Assembly: GCA_964023205.1 (NCBI GenBank)
Contig: OZ026840.1
Coordinates: forward strand, 32,962,199-33,026,198
Source: Lutraria lutraria
Taxonomy: Eukaryota > Mollusca > Bivalvia > Venerida > Mactridae
Reading direction: 5' to 3'
Length of the DNA: 64,000 nucleotides
Shown here: positions 26,040-34,380 of the stretch, in pieces
How positions within the stretch are numbered: the first letter of the stretch is position 1
How the letters are laid out: every line of letters starts with the position of its first letter
Notes under the pieces: model-generated
Databases searched by the model: none
Seen by the model: only the letters and a program-made list of their open reading frames with translations
What the model was told of the DNA's origin: nothing
Made by a program: the position numbers and the translations under genes

Positions 26040-27108
26040 TTAATGACGTTCTACTGGAGTTACCAACTGATACAAAACGCTATTTTCGCTTTCAAACTTT
26101 CGATACAGTAGCCCAAATATGATCTCTAATCGATCCCACTGCCTCCGAAGAGTTTTAAGTTCTGACTTGGCATCCGATATATCCGTCCAACTTGGTATCA
26201 GACCATTACCACGAATACATGTCATAATCCGCCCGATCACCGCATCATTGTACTGACTTGTTTCTATTTCGACACGATCCCAACTATTCAACAAATTTCC
26301 ATTCTGAGTCAGCTGTGCATTTGATTCTTCTGCAGCTTCACTTCGGGTGACGGCTCTAATTTCTTCTATTTCAACTGTCTCCGGTATTTCTGGCAAGGAT
26401 TCGTGTATTTTCTGCTGCCTTTTGTGAGCGCGACATGGTTTTCTGGACATTGCATCAGCGTTCGCAAGGCTCCTCCCAGCGCGATGTACTACAATTAGAT
26501 TGTAAGTGTTAAGTTCCTGTAGCCATCGAGCTACTTGTCCAGTTGGAGCTTTTAAGGTGCGCATCCAACTTTCAGCATAATTGTCGGTTCTCACCAGGAT
26601 TTCTTGGCCATACAAATAATGGTGAAAGTGTCTCAAAGCCGTCACAACAGCCAGCAGCTCCTTCCTGGTAATACAGTAAGATCGCTCACGAACATTCATA
26701 GATTTAGCTGAAATAAGCTATCCCTTCCTCAACTTGTCTTGCTCCTGACTTAAGACAGCACCTACACCGGTATCTGACGCATCTGTATCCAAGATGAATT
26801 TGCAGCCAATCTAAGGGTAGGCTAATACTGGTGACGAGGACAAGTAGCCCTTAATTTATCGAATGCTTTTATTTTTTTCCGCATAACTTGTGCAGCGGTC
26901 TGGCAATACTGGCGAAACCAAGAACGAATTTCCGGTAGTACGAGGCTAACCCAAGAAAACTTCGGACATCCATGGCGTCTGTTGGAACTGGCCATTCTCT
27001 TATATATTTGATCAATTCTGGGTCTGTGTGCACGCCTTTCTTTGAGACAACATGTAATAAGAAACTCACAGAATTTTGGAAAAAAACCGTACATTTTGAT
27101 GGTTTCAA
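26040..27108 (-). pseudogene. Ty3/gypsy RT thumb and RNase H module
   Basis: The frame ending at 26,869 shows the conserved RT C-terminal region (KPSKCTVFFQNSVSFLLHVV and VRSFLGLASYYRKF). The RNase H then starts in another frame (FILDTDASDTGVGAVLSQ at about 26,800) with an in-frame stop shortly afterwards. It continues from 26,699 with TRKELLAVV, VRTDN and ADAMSR, which hold the Glu and Asp residues of the fold. At least two lesions are visible in this kilobase. Confidence 0.85.
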
Positions 27109-27125
27109 TTTTAGATGTGCATGCC

Positions 27126-27689
27126 TTAAACGTTGAAATACATATTCCAGACGCTCAATACCTTCGCTGGAGTAATAATATCGGCCATGTAAAGTAAGGA
27201 TTCAAACCACTGTAAACCCCGTAGTCCATCTTCCATAAGCCGTTGAAAAGTTGAAGGTGCGTTCACAAGGCCGAGTGGCATGACTTTGAACTGGATAAGT
27301 CCTTGACTAGTTGAAAATGCAGTCTTAGATTTATCCTTGTCGTCCATTTCTATTTGCCAGAACCCCGAACATAGGGTCATGGTATTAAACCACTTAGATC
27401 CCGATAACGCATCAAAACAGTCGTCAACCCTTGGTATCGGGTAGGCATCTTTAACAGTGACATCATTCAATCGCCTGTAGTCCACACAAAATCGTGTAGA
27501 ACCATCTTTCTTGGTAACTAATACAGTCGGTGAATACCAAGGGCTGTTAGAAGATTCTATAACACCCTTTGACAACATCTTTTCAACCTCAACCTCAGTT
27601 TCACGCTTGCCGTATGGCATTCGTCGAGGAGGTTGACGAATGGGGTTAGATGTTCCCGTGTTTATGGTGTGCTTCACTTTGTTTGTCAT
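27126..27689 (-). pseudogene. Ty3/gypsy reverse transcriptase palm with catalytic aspartates lost
   Basis: The palm/fingers are recognisable from MLSKGVIESSNSPWYSP, VTKKDGSTRFCVDYRRLN, AYPIPRVDD and the PLGLVNAPSTFQRLM segment. Two key positions are mutated. The motif where the family has Asp (usually TLDL-x-SGYWQ) reads TMTLCSGFWQ. The YxDD box reads YMAD, so the first Asp of the pair is Ala. These substitutions, besides the frameshifts around the segment, make the enzyme inactive. Confidence 0.88.
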
Positions 27690-27925
27690 CAGATCATCAG
27701 ATGTCCTTGCAAAGACGCACGATATTTTATTAACATTGTTTTAAATTTCATCCTATCTCGATCGTTAAGTTGGCTTACGCTTCGACTTTACATGTCTTGG
27801 AGATGGTCAGGTAACCCTTGAGTTGCCGTTGCCTGAGTAACATCTTGCTTATCTTCTTTTCCGCCGAACACATATTGCTCCTGCGATAAAACTGTGACAG
27901 GTTCCAACCACTTGCCCTTCTCTCA

Positions 27926-28719
27926 TCATAATATCCCCATAGTTCTATTCATGATGGCCACAAATGGTTCATCTTTGTGTGGATCCATAAATCCTCCGAC
28001 CACTGATTGGTTTCCTGTCTGGTCGCATTGTATATCTTTACCCTCAATAGATGTTATTTCCGTCAACTCCTCCGAATTTTCAATCGTTACTGGTACATTA
28101 ACGCAGCGGAGGGATGGGATTTGAATAGGCTCCTTAATCAGTACCCTCCTTAATCTGCTTGTCCCCGTCTCAGTGTAACAATCTATCCATTTTCCGTCTT
28201 TTGAATGAAACTGCAAAGAGTCAAAATCCCATGTTTTTATATGATTCGTTAGAAAATCTTGTCCAAAAATTCCCGCTGGAGTGATATCACAAACTAGGTA
28301 TATTATATATTGTATAAAGTCTCCAAGTACTGTTATCATATTGACATATCCGTATGCTTTTATCGGTGATCCGTCTACACCTTTTATACAAATTTCTTCT
28401 TGTCGAAATGGTAGTGTTTTCTCTGTCCCAATTTCATCAAAAGTATGCTTCGATATTATAGAATATGTAGCCCGCTATCAACCAGGAACATAATATTTGT
28501 ACCGTTTATGCTTCCATGTGTATATATACCGTTTTCACATTCCTTCTTAATGTGTCCTATCCGAGTTGCTTTTTTATCATCAATTGAAAATTTCCAACTA
28601 GGTCTTATCTCACTTGCAACACCCGTCACCTCCCGACCTAATGAGGAAACGGCTGGCCGTTTCCCGAATTCCTTGAGTTGTGCCTTAAAAAATGATCCGG
28701 AGAACCACACCCAAAACAA
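27926..28719 (-). pseudogene. Ty3/gypsy protease region
   Basis: The frame ending at 28,456 carries FLVDSG, the retropepsin active-site D-[ST]-G. The second half of the fold continues in another frame from 28,339, including ITPAGIFGQDFL, the usual I-L-G-x-D-F-L element. The two parts are offset by a frameshift. Between this module and RT (27,690-27,925) there is no clear domain. Confidence 0.7.
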
Positions 28720-29497
28720 GTTCTGTCAGATACCGACACCTTTCCCTTTTGTTCTAGATTGTCAATCCTCTGTTCTATACGCTGTAACAAGCTAGTCATT
28801 TCTTCCACAGGACGACTTGCGGCAGATATGGAATCTTGATTTGATGACAAATTATCATTGACATGACTGACACCTCGAATAGAGCCCCCGATATTCATAT
28901 TCGTCTTACCCATCACATTCTCATACCGCTTTACAATTTCTACTGCTTCCCTGATAGTCCGACAATCTCTGTCCATTAATTGGCACCTTAACTCAGGCGA
29001 AACATTCTTAGCGAAATGCTGTAGCGCTAACATCTCTTGGGCTTCTGTATCCAACGTCACATAAGCCTTTTGTGATAATAGGCGAATCTCATCCCCAAAT
29101 GTCGCTATTGACTCATCTCTTCCTCTTTTGCATCTCAGACAACCACCTAGATTGTTGTCGTTTACTCCCGAATCGTTGTTCCAATCTAGTAACAACGCTT
29201 TTCCTGGTGCGGTAGCGACGTATAATGGACTCTTGCTTGTTGTTTCAGCGATGTCGCTAAGTAAAGAAGCTTTTGATTTTCCGTCCATCCAGCAAGCTCT
29301 GCACAATCCTCAAAATATGATTTATATTGTTCCCAGTCCTCTTCACCTGCGTATGGATCCGGTCTCACATTCAAATACGGCCTCCCTACTCGCACTTTAT
29401 CATTATGATCACCCGCAGGTGCTTCAAAACCATCTTCTTGATTTTGGTTCATATTAAAATCGATTTCCAAATCAGAGTCGGCGTTTACGTCAGTCAT
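28638..29497 (-). pseudogene. Ty3/gypsy gag with defective zinc knuckle
   Basis: The start MTDVNADSDLEIDF is followed by a typical gypsy gag capsid pattern (PDPYAGEEDWEQY, LAGWTENQKLLYLATSL). The frame changes near 29,190-29,300. The C-terminal half ends in a CCHC-like knuckle reading CFGCGSPDHFLRHN, where the fourth zinc ligand is replaced by Asn. Gag would package the RNA into virus-like particles; this copy is broken. Confidence 0.85.
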
Positions 29498-30778
29498 TAT
29501 CGTGTGTGTGTGTGTTTATAGACCCGTTCAAATAAAAAATAAAACATTTGTGTATAGATCAATATATAATTTCCTATCCCGAAGACGACCCCTTATTAAA
29601 CATAACGAGTAAACTCTTATAGATCCGTTGTATTTTCGTAATACAACTTCCAAATTAACTATCGAAAATGAACACCGCAGTATCGAACGTATGCTACGAT
29701 TACTTCCCTAATAGGTAAATATATCAAAACAGATATGTATGCTTAATCCGTTTGAAGTATTCCGTTCGTTGTTAATAAAAAAAATCCGTTTACTATTCCC
29801 GTTTGCTAATTTATTCTAATAAATTCCGTTCGCTTCCGTCCGACGGATCCGTATGCTTAATCCGTTTGAAGTTTTCCGTCTGACTGATCCATTCGTTGTT
29901 TAATTTGAATAAATTATCTTTATTTATTAAAAGCAGAAATTATATCTATAAGTCCAGATATTATTAAAAGAAACACGTCAGGCAATATGTCGGCCGACAA
30001 TACTTCCGAAGGTCCGCGGAAATATTTAATTAAATACATGTATTAGATGTCCAAATAAATAACTCATCTTAATTTATTATAGATGCTTAATCTTAAATGT
30101 CAATACAAATACAAGACGTTTTTAGAAATATTTACATTATAACTTAATCTGTTTAAAGTTTTAATTCAAAGAAAATGTCTTCTTTACTGGCCGGTGTCGT
30201 CTTTAGAAATCCCCCGACTTCAAAGTATAACTTTGTTTTGAAGTGCCGCGCCAGTATACTTTTCTATGACGTGACATGCCTAATCCAATAAAAAGTATTT
30301 CTCGTTGTGACCTATGTGAGCCAATGAGTGTAGTGTATGTAATACGGTCCTTCCGAGAAAGGAATATAGTCCGCACGTGAATACGTTCCGGACCGACATG
30401 ATGGGATTTCCACCAAACCTTAATGTTTCTCCGTACGCTAACTATTTCTTACTTACCAGATAGTTTAGCAGTTTTAGCATGTTAAGATATGTGTGAAATG
30501 AATGAATTCAATGCTGTGGTGGAGGAAATCTATGCTAGTTCATTAAGTAAGATGAACAATGTACTCAACATGTCAAATGGATTTGTCACCTATTTACTCG
30601 ACATAAACACAACAGGTAAACGTGACATCCCTTCATGAGTTCGATTCGAAAAGTAATGTTACATATGAATCATGATTGGTGAATTTTTTTTTTGTGTTTC
30701 ATGAAGGTACCTCACATTACAATAGCATAGGCCTTTAATTATTCAAGAATGGCTTCATCTAACACCTAAATATCTAAA
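29498..30778. other. Untranscribed-looking flank, possible remnant 5' LTR/leader of the gypsy element
   Basis: There is no gene. A 29-bp segment with CTTAATCCGTTTGAAGT and TTCCGT occurs twice (about 29,737 and 29,852), with several other CCGTTYG blocks between and after. These form a short direct-repeat cluster upstream of the gypsy gag. Whether it belongs to an LTR cannot be shown, because the partner copy is missing. Around 30.2-30.45 kb the base composition is less AT-rich. Confidence 0.4.
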
Positions 30779-31097
30779 CTTCGCCCCAGGTAGTATTACC
30801 AGTGCTTTTATTATTATTACTATTGCCATATTACAAGCAAATTGATACGTTAATTATTGATAAGTTAATTCGTAACAATTGCTATGAGCACACTCAAACA
30901 ACGATAATTCACCAAATTGTTAATAAATTACAAATTATCTGCAAATCGCTGAGTGCATAATGATATCAATTTCTCCTTTAACGCGAAGAACACCTATTAA
31001 GTAAGTTAAACACAAATCCATCCCTCTATTGCACATCCATAGAAACCACGTTGGTATAGATGCCCTTAGACCAATCACACTCAAGTAGAAATACGCT
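30779..31097 (+). repeat. Left part of an 838-bp tandemly duplicated host locus (unit 1), ending in Polinton target site
   Basis: This stretch matches 49,035-49,353 almost base for base; I noticed one difference, near 31,030. It ends in TACGCT at 31,092-31,097, the left target-site duplication of the Polinton. Unit 1 resumes at 48,510 beyond the element. The offset between units is 18,256 bp on this side and 838 bp on the other; the difference is exactly the element plus its 6-bp duplication. Confidence 0.93.
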
Positions 31098-31415
31098 AGT
31101 AGTAAACGGCGGTACCCTGGTACCCATGCCTTCTGGTACCAATGCCTTCTGGTACCAATGCCTTCTGGTACCATATAGAATATAGAGTAAATAGATTAAG
31201 GTCGGTACCAGAAGTTTTACAAAATTGTGACAAATGGGGACAAATTGTGACAAATTAGGACAAATGGTGACAAATTGGAAATCAATATTTCAAAATAATT
31301 TTAGGAATGTTCTGTGTGTGTATAGACTAAATATTTGAGACAATGAGAGAATTTTCTTTCGAAAAGACATGGTGGCCCTGAAAAGGGCCGTTGGTGGTCC
31401 TGAAAAGGACCGTTG
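31098..31415. repeat. Left terminal inverted repeat of the Polinton (318 bp)
   Basis: It matches 48,192-48,509 in inverted orientation with no difference found by eye. From the outer end inward it contains three CTTCTGGTACC-type direct repeats, then several GACAAAT(T/G) repeats. The inner end is a purine-rich element and two histone-type stem-loops read on the minus strand. The match stops exactly four bases inside the stem-loop pair. Confidence 0.97.
31352..31411 (-). terminator. Tandem histone-type 3' stem-loops plus downstream purine element (left TIR)
   Basis: On the minus strand the first hairpin GGTCCTTTTCAGGACC (31,411-31,396) is followed by ACCA, then a second hairpin GGCCCTTTTCAGGGCC (31,389-31,374) and ACCA. 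A purine-rich GAAAGAAAA (31,360-31,352) starts 13 nt after the second stem. Both fit the metazoan replication-dependent histone mRNA hairpin (6-bp stem, UUUC loop, GG...CC base, ACCA flank). The purine run resembles a histone downstream element that pairs with U7 snRNA. The pair begins about 31 nt after the stop codon of the gene ending at 31,443, so it would form that mRNA's 3' end. Confidence 0.85.
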
Positions 31416-31442
31416 GTTTCTTCATAGCTGTTAGTCGGATCT

Positions 31443-32099
31443 TCATTTCTTTATTTCTTTACCATACTTGCCCCGAGGTTGTTTCTCAAGGTCATGTTTT
31501 CGTTTCTTCGTTTCTGTCATCTCCGGTTTCTTTTTGTCATGCTCCGGTTTCTTTTTCTCATGCTCATGTTTTCGTTTCTTTGAATCATACATAAACTGTA
31601 CAGGTACAATCATTTCTTGTGGCTTAAACCGTACTTCTTGATTTTTCATGAGTCTGACCATCTCTTGCATGACTTGATTCATCTGTACCATTTCTTCCTT
31701 GATACCTTGTAGAACAGACAATCCCGTTGTAGGCTTTGTATCACCCGTTGTATTAGACTGTGTTTTCGCCATAGGGGGCTGTGTATTCGTCATAGTGGGT
31801 TGTACATCTACCATAGGCTGTGTATTCGTCATAGGGGGTTGTACATCTACCATGGGTTGTATCGGCTGTACATCTACCATGGGGGGCTGTACATCTACCA
31901 TGGACTGTTGACTGTACTTAGGCAGGCTGTACAGTGGTTGACTGTATTGGCTGTACTGTGGCTGACTATACTGTAGTTGGCCGTACTTTGGCTGGTTGTA
32001 CTTCGGCTGGTTGTAATGCATACCCGCATTCGGGTCTATCAACTCAGATGATTCTAGTGCTTCTCTCAATACATCGTATGGCATGTTGAAGGACTCCAT
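31443..32099 (-). CDS. Left-terminal accessory protein, repeat-rich with basic tail (218 aa)
   Basis: No known family is recognised. The frame is open to 32,156, but I choose the internal ATG (MESFNMPYDVL) at 32,099 because a TATAAATA box lies 36 bp upstream. After a short leader there are tandem Tyr/Gln/Pro repeats (KYNQPKY, QYSQPQY), then repeats of MVDVQPP and MTNTQPP. A Met-rich helical segment (EEMVQMNQVMQEMVRLM) and a highly charged Lys/His/Glu tail (KKRKHEHEKKKPEHDKKK) follow. It is probably an intrinsically disordered, nucleic-acid- or surface-binding protein. It is the outermost gene, points outward, and ends in histone-type stem-loops within the TIR. Confidence 0.75.
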   Translation of the reverse strand: MESFNMPYDVLREALESSELIDPNAGMHYNQPKYNQPKYGQLQYSQPQYSQYSQPLYSLPKYSQQSMVDVQPPMVDVQPIQPMVDVQPPMTNTQPMVDVQPTMTNTQPPMAKTQSNTTGDTKPTTGLSVLQGIKEEMVQMNQVMQEMVRLMKNQEVRFKPQEMIVPVQFMYDSKKRKHEHEKKKPEHDKKKPEMTETKKRKHDLEKQPRGKYGKEIKK

Positions 32100-32134
32100 G
32101 CTAGATAATGAAAAAATAGTGTCTGCGCCGGGGG

Positions 32135-32142
32135 TATTTATA
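32135..32142 (-). promoter_or_regulatory. TATA box of the left-terminal gene
   Basis: The minus strand reads GTATAAATACC, 36 bp before the chosen ATG at 32,099. It supports the internal start and a very short 5' leader. Confidence 0.6.
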
Positions 32143-32159
32143 CTTTTTGCCTGCACGCG

Positions 32160-32815
32160 CCAGTGTTCTATTAGGTCAAGGTTATTTTTGACACTTCAAG
32201 TTTTTTTTAAATAAGTGTGACACTTCAAGTTTTTTTTGAACAAGTGTTTGACACGTCAAGGTCAATTGTGACACTTCAAGGTTAGGTCTACTTTGTACAC
32301 ATCATACAAGCACAGCACTTTGTAGAAAATACATCATACAATCACAGCACTTTGTAGGAAATATCATACTTAATACAATCACAGCACTTATATTTGTGGG
32401 AAATACTTTGTACATCATACAATCACAGCACTTTGCAGACTGTATACTTAATATATACTATCACAGCACTTTGCAGACTGTATACTTAATATATACTATC
32501 ACAGCACTTTGAATACTGCATACATTTGTTAAAAATGATTGTACATCACATACTAACACAGCACTTATATTTGTTGAAAATGATTGTACACATCATACTA
32601 TCACTTATATTTGTGGGGGGAAATACTTTGTACTTCATACAATCACAGCACTTTGCAGACTGTATACTTAATATATACTATCACAGCACTTTGCAGACTG
32701 TATACTTAATATATACTATCACAGCACTTTGAATACTGCATACATTTGTTGAAAATGATTGTACACATTATACTATCACTTATATTTGTAGGAAATGTTT
32801 ATAGAAAACTTACCT
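32160..32815. repeat. Non-coding region with 220-bp direct repeats, possible regulatory or replication region
   Basis: Bases about 32,408-32,548 and 32,628-32,768 are near-identical. Each contains two or more copies of CACAGCACTTTGCAGACTG followed by TATACTTAATATATACT, and the motif TCACAGCACTT recurs about ten times overall. The part next to the left gene (32,160-32,290) has TGACACTTCAAG repeats, poly-T runs, and TCAAGGTCA at 32,256-32,264. No protein frame is convincing. By position it is upstream of the 31,443-32,099 gene and downstream of the 32,957-33,280 gene. Confidence 0.7.
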
Positions 32816-32878
32816 CACACCGTATATTTGTATTTGGTGTTATCAGATAGGAATGTAAATATTGACAATATGAAAGTG

Positions 32879-32937
32879 ATTCTTTCTGAATTGTATGGGG
32901 GCCCTGAAAAGGGCCGTTGGTGGTCCTGAAAAGGACC
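32879..32937 (-). terminator. Tandem histone-type 3' stem-loops plus purine element (internal copy)
   Basis: On the minus strand GGTCCTTTTCAGGACC (32,937-32,922) with an ACCA flank is followed by GGCCCTTTTCAGGGCC (32,915-32,900). CAGAAAGAAT (32,888-32,879) lies 11 nt further on. The second hairpin has CCCA instead of ACCA. The pair starts 20 nt after the stop of the gene at 32,957. It is the same arrangement as in the TIRs, but the downstream purine element differs (CAGAAAGAAT against GAAAGAAAA), so this is not simply a stray TIR copy. Confidence 0.85.
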
Positions 32938-32956
32938 GTTGGTGCTTGTATGGGGA

Positions 32957-33280
32957 TTAATGGCGTTGACCGCATCTCCCCATACAAGCGGGACACCACT
33001 TGTCCCATTTCTGCACATCCTTGGGGTCCGGTGTGGGTTGATAGAGGTTCGACGGAACCTCTACCAGCTCATCTTCCCAGTTCTCTGGGGTTGATTCTTG
33101 AGGGGTATCCCCCCAGTCCTCTTCCCCAGAGCTGACCACGACCTCCTCTTCAAACTTCTTCCCCTCTCTTAGGGTCTTCACTTCAAAACGCAGCTCTTCC
33201 AACTGCATCTCAAGTTGTTCAATATACCGCCCTAAGGCAGCATATTTTCTTTTGATAATATTGACTGTTCTCTGTGACAT
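32957..33280 (-). CDS. Coiled-coil/acidic accessory protein with Cys-rich C-terminus (107 aa)
   Basis: No family is recognised. Residues about 5-45 form a predicted coiled coil (heptads in YIEQLEMQLEELRFEVKTL). Residues 45-80 are acidic (EEEVVVSSGEEDWGD, ENWEDELVEV). The tail is WCPACMGRCGQRH, a compact C-x2-C-x3-C that could bind zinc. CAAGGTCA lies about 29-36 bp upstream of the ATG. The gene is followed by a tandem histone-type hairpin pair. It could be a small regulator; the function is unknown. Confidence 0.75.
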   Translation of the reverse strand: MSQRTVNIIKRKYAALGRYIEQLEMQLEELRFEVKTLREGKKFEEEVVVSSGEEDWGDTPQESTPENWEDELVEVPSNLYQPTPDPKDVQKWDKWCPACMGRCGQRH

Positions 33281-33457
33281 CTTGATACAGAATGAAATTA
33301 GATCAAGGCAAGGTCACTCACTGACTATGATACAAGGACTCTGATTGGTCCATTTTTAACGGTATTTCATTGGTCCATTTTAACGGTATTTCATTGGTCT
33401 GTTCTAGGTCAGTGTTTTTCTCATGTTCCATAGCTCATTTATGTTTCATGATTCAAC

Positions 33458-33685
33458 ATGGGCAACTGCTTGAAAAGTTCTTCTGATGAACCTGATGAGT
33501 TACAAGAAGATGTTTGGGTGGTCAAGATGGGTAATTTGTACCCAGACTTGTCTGAATTCCAAGATGTTAGTGTTGTCAAGATGGATATCAAGATGGGTAA
33601 TTTATACCCTGACCTTGCCATGTATTATGATGAGGATTTGAGAGCCAACTATTGGCGGTACTTATTTCTTGCAGAAATGCAATAA
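33458..33685 (+). CDS. Small MGNC-start accessory protein with internal duplication (75 aa)
   Basis: The protein begins MGNCLKSSSDEPDE. Gly2 and Cys4 resemble N-myristoylation/palmitoylation signals, although position 6 is Lys rather than Ser/Thr, so lipidation is only possible. A block KMGNLYPDL occurs twice, at both DNA and protein level, within an acidic sequence. There is no known homologue that I recognise. The gene stands alone on the plus strand between two minus-strand genes. A histone-type hairpin starts 10 nt after its stop codon, which supports it being a real transcription unit. Confidence 0.7.
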   Translation: MGNCLKSSSDEPDELQEDVWVVKMGNLYPDLSEFQDVSVVKMDIKMGNLYPDLAMYYDEDLRANYWRYLFLAEMQ

Positions 33686-33695
33686 ATTACCCAAC

Positions 33696-33715
33696 GGCCC
33701 TTATTAGGGCCACCA
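33696..33715 (+). terminator. Single histone-type 3' stem-loop
   Basis: GGCCCTTATTAGGGCC followed by ACCA, and preceded by CCAAC, begins 10 nt after the stop of the MGNC gene. The loop UAUU fits the wider UHUH loop consensus. A downstream purine element is less clear (GAGCAAAGACAAAAG about 30 nt on). This copy lacks the tandem partner. Confidence 0.75.
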
Positions 33716-33776
33716 TATGTGTTAGATTCGTTTTATATCTCGAGCAAAGACAAAAGCATATTACATTGTCTATCAT

Positions 33777-33782
33777 TTTATT
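33777..33782 (-). terminator. Poly(A) signal of the zinc-knuckle gene
   Basis: AATAAA read on the minus strand, about 140 nt after the stop at 33,921. The intervening 3' UTR carries tandem GTTGGACAATGT and GTTGTACTTT repeats. Confidence 0.5.
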
Positions 33783-33920
33783 TTTGAAAACATTCTGAGT
33801 AACAAAGTACAACAAAGTACAACAAAGTACAACACAATACAACTCACTTAGTCTCCAATTTAAGTCTATACACAATTGTCCAACACATTGTCCAACACAT
33901 TGTCCAACACATTGTCTGGA

Positions 33921-34271
33921 TTACACAAAGTCACTCACAGTTTTTGTGGGATTCTTTTTGTATTTACGTTTTTTCTTACTCTGTTCTGCGTCCTGTAGAT
34001 CGACCTGTTCACCTTGTTTCTTAGGACAGTCTGCGATGAAATGTCCTTGTTCATGACAATAAAAACATTCATTGTTGAAGGGTTCCGTACAGCTTGTAGA
34101 ATAATGTCCTTTCTTTCCACAACGATAACACTTGATATGATCCCATGTTACATTTTTCTGTCCACAGAGCTGATCCGCTAAGTTGTTAAGCTCTTTAATT
34201 TTCTTCTTTAATGAATACATCAAAGTTTGATCTCGGTTCTCTTCAACTTGGTTCATTTTAGGATCGCTCAT
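33921..34271 (-). CDS. Zinc-knuckle (CCHC x2) nucleic-acid-binding protein (116 aa)
   Basis: Two perfect C-x2-C-x4-H-x4-C knuckles are present, CYRCGKKGHYSTSC and CFYCHEQGHFIADC, at about residues 48-82. A helical charged N-terminus and a Lys-rich tail (KKKRKYKKNP) flank them. Such knuckles bind single-stranded nucleic acid or partner proteins. The gene is divergent from the DNA polymerase and shares a 110-bp promoter with two opposed TATA boxes, so it may be expressed with the replication gene. A role in genome handling is inference. Confidence 0.85.
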   Translation of the reverse strand: MSDPKMNQVEENRDQTLMYSLKKKIKELNNLADQLCGQKNVTWDHIKCYRCGKKGHYSTSCTEPFNNECFYCHEQGHFIADCPKKQGEQVDLQDAEQSKKKRKYKKNPTKTVSDFV

Positions 34272-34304
34272 GTTGAAATGATAAAAAACGGACGGAGCGT
34301 ACGT

Positions 34305-34353
34305 CTTTTATAGAGTGTCACGCGTTGTGACCTTGAACCCGAAGTATAAAAAA
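34305..34353. promoter_or_regulatory. Divergent promoter: two TATA boxes around an NR-type half-site
   Basis: TATAAAAG on the minus strand (34,312-34,305) lies 34 bp before the zinc-knuckle ATG. TATAAAAAA on the plus strand (34,345-34,353) lies 36 bp before the polymerase ATG at 34,381. TGACCTTGA (34,328-34,336), an extended nuclear-receptor half-site of the ERR/FTZ-F1 type, lies between them. Confidence 0.7.
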
Positions 34354-34380
34354 CGGCGGAGAAGGTCTAAGATCATAATC

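Larger units (their letters stand above)
24952..29497 (-). mobile_element. Decayed Ty3/gypsy LTR retrotransposon, internal region
   Basis: On the minus strand the order is gag (29.5-28.7 kb), protease, reverse transcriptase, RNase H, integrase (ending 24,952), which is the Ty3/gypsy order. Each module is readable but lies in different frames with intervening stops. I could not find a matching pair of long terminal repeats: 24,744-24,951 and 29,500-30,500 do not obviously repeat each other. The copy therefore either lost an LTR or its LTRs are too diverged to see by eye. Confidence 0.9.

Noticed and set aside
24744..30500. LTR pair of the gypsy element
   Set aside because: No matching direct repeats could be found by eye on the two sides; an alignment would be needed.
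34315..34380. Extending the polymerase to 34,315
   Set aside because: It needs a GTG start and would begin upstream of the plus-strand TATA box at 34,345; ATG at 34,381 fits the box.
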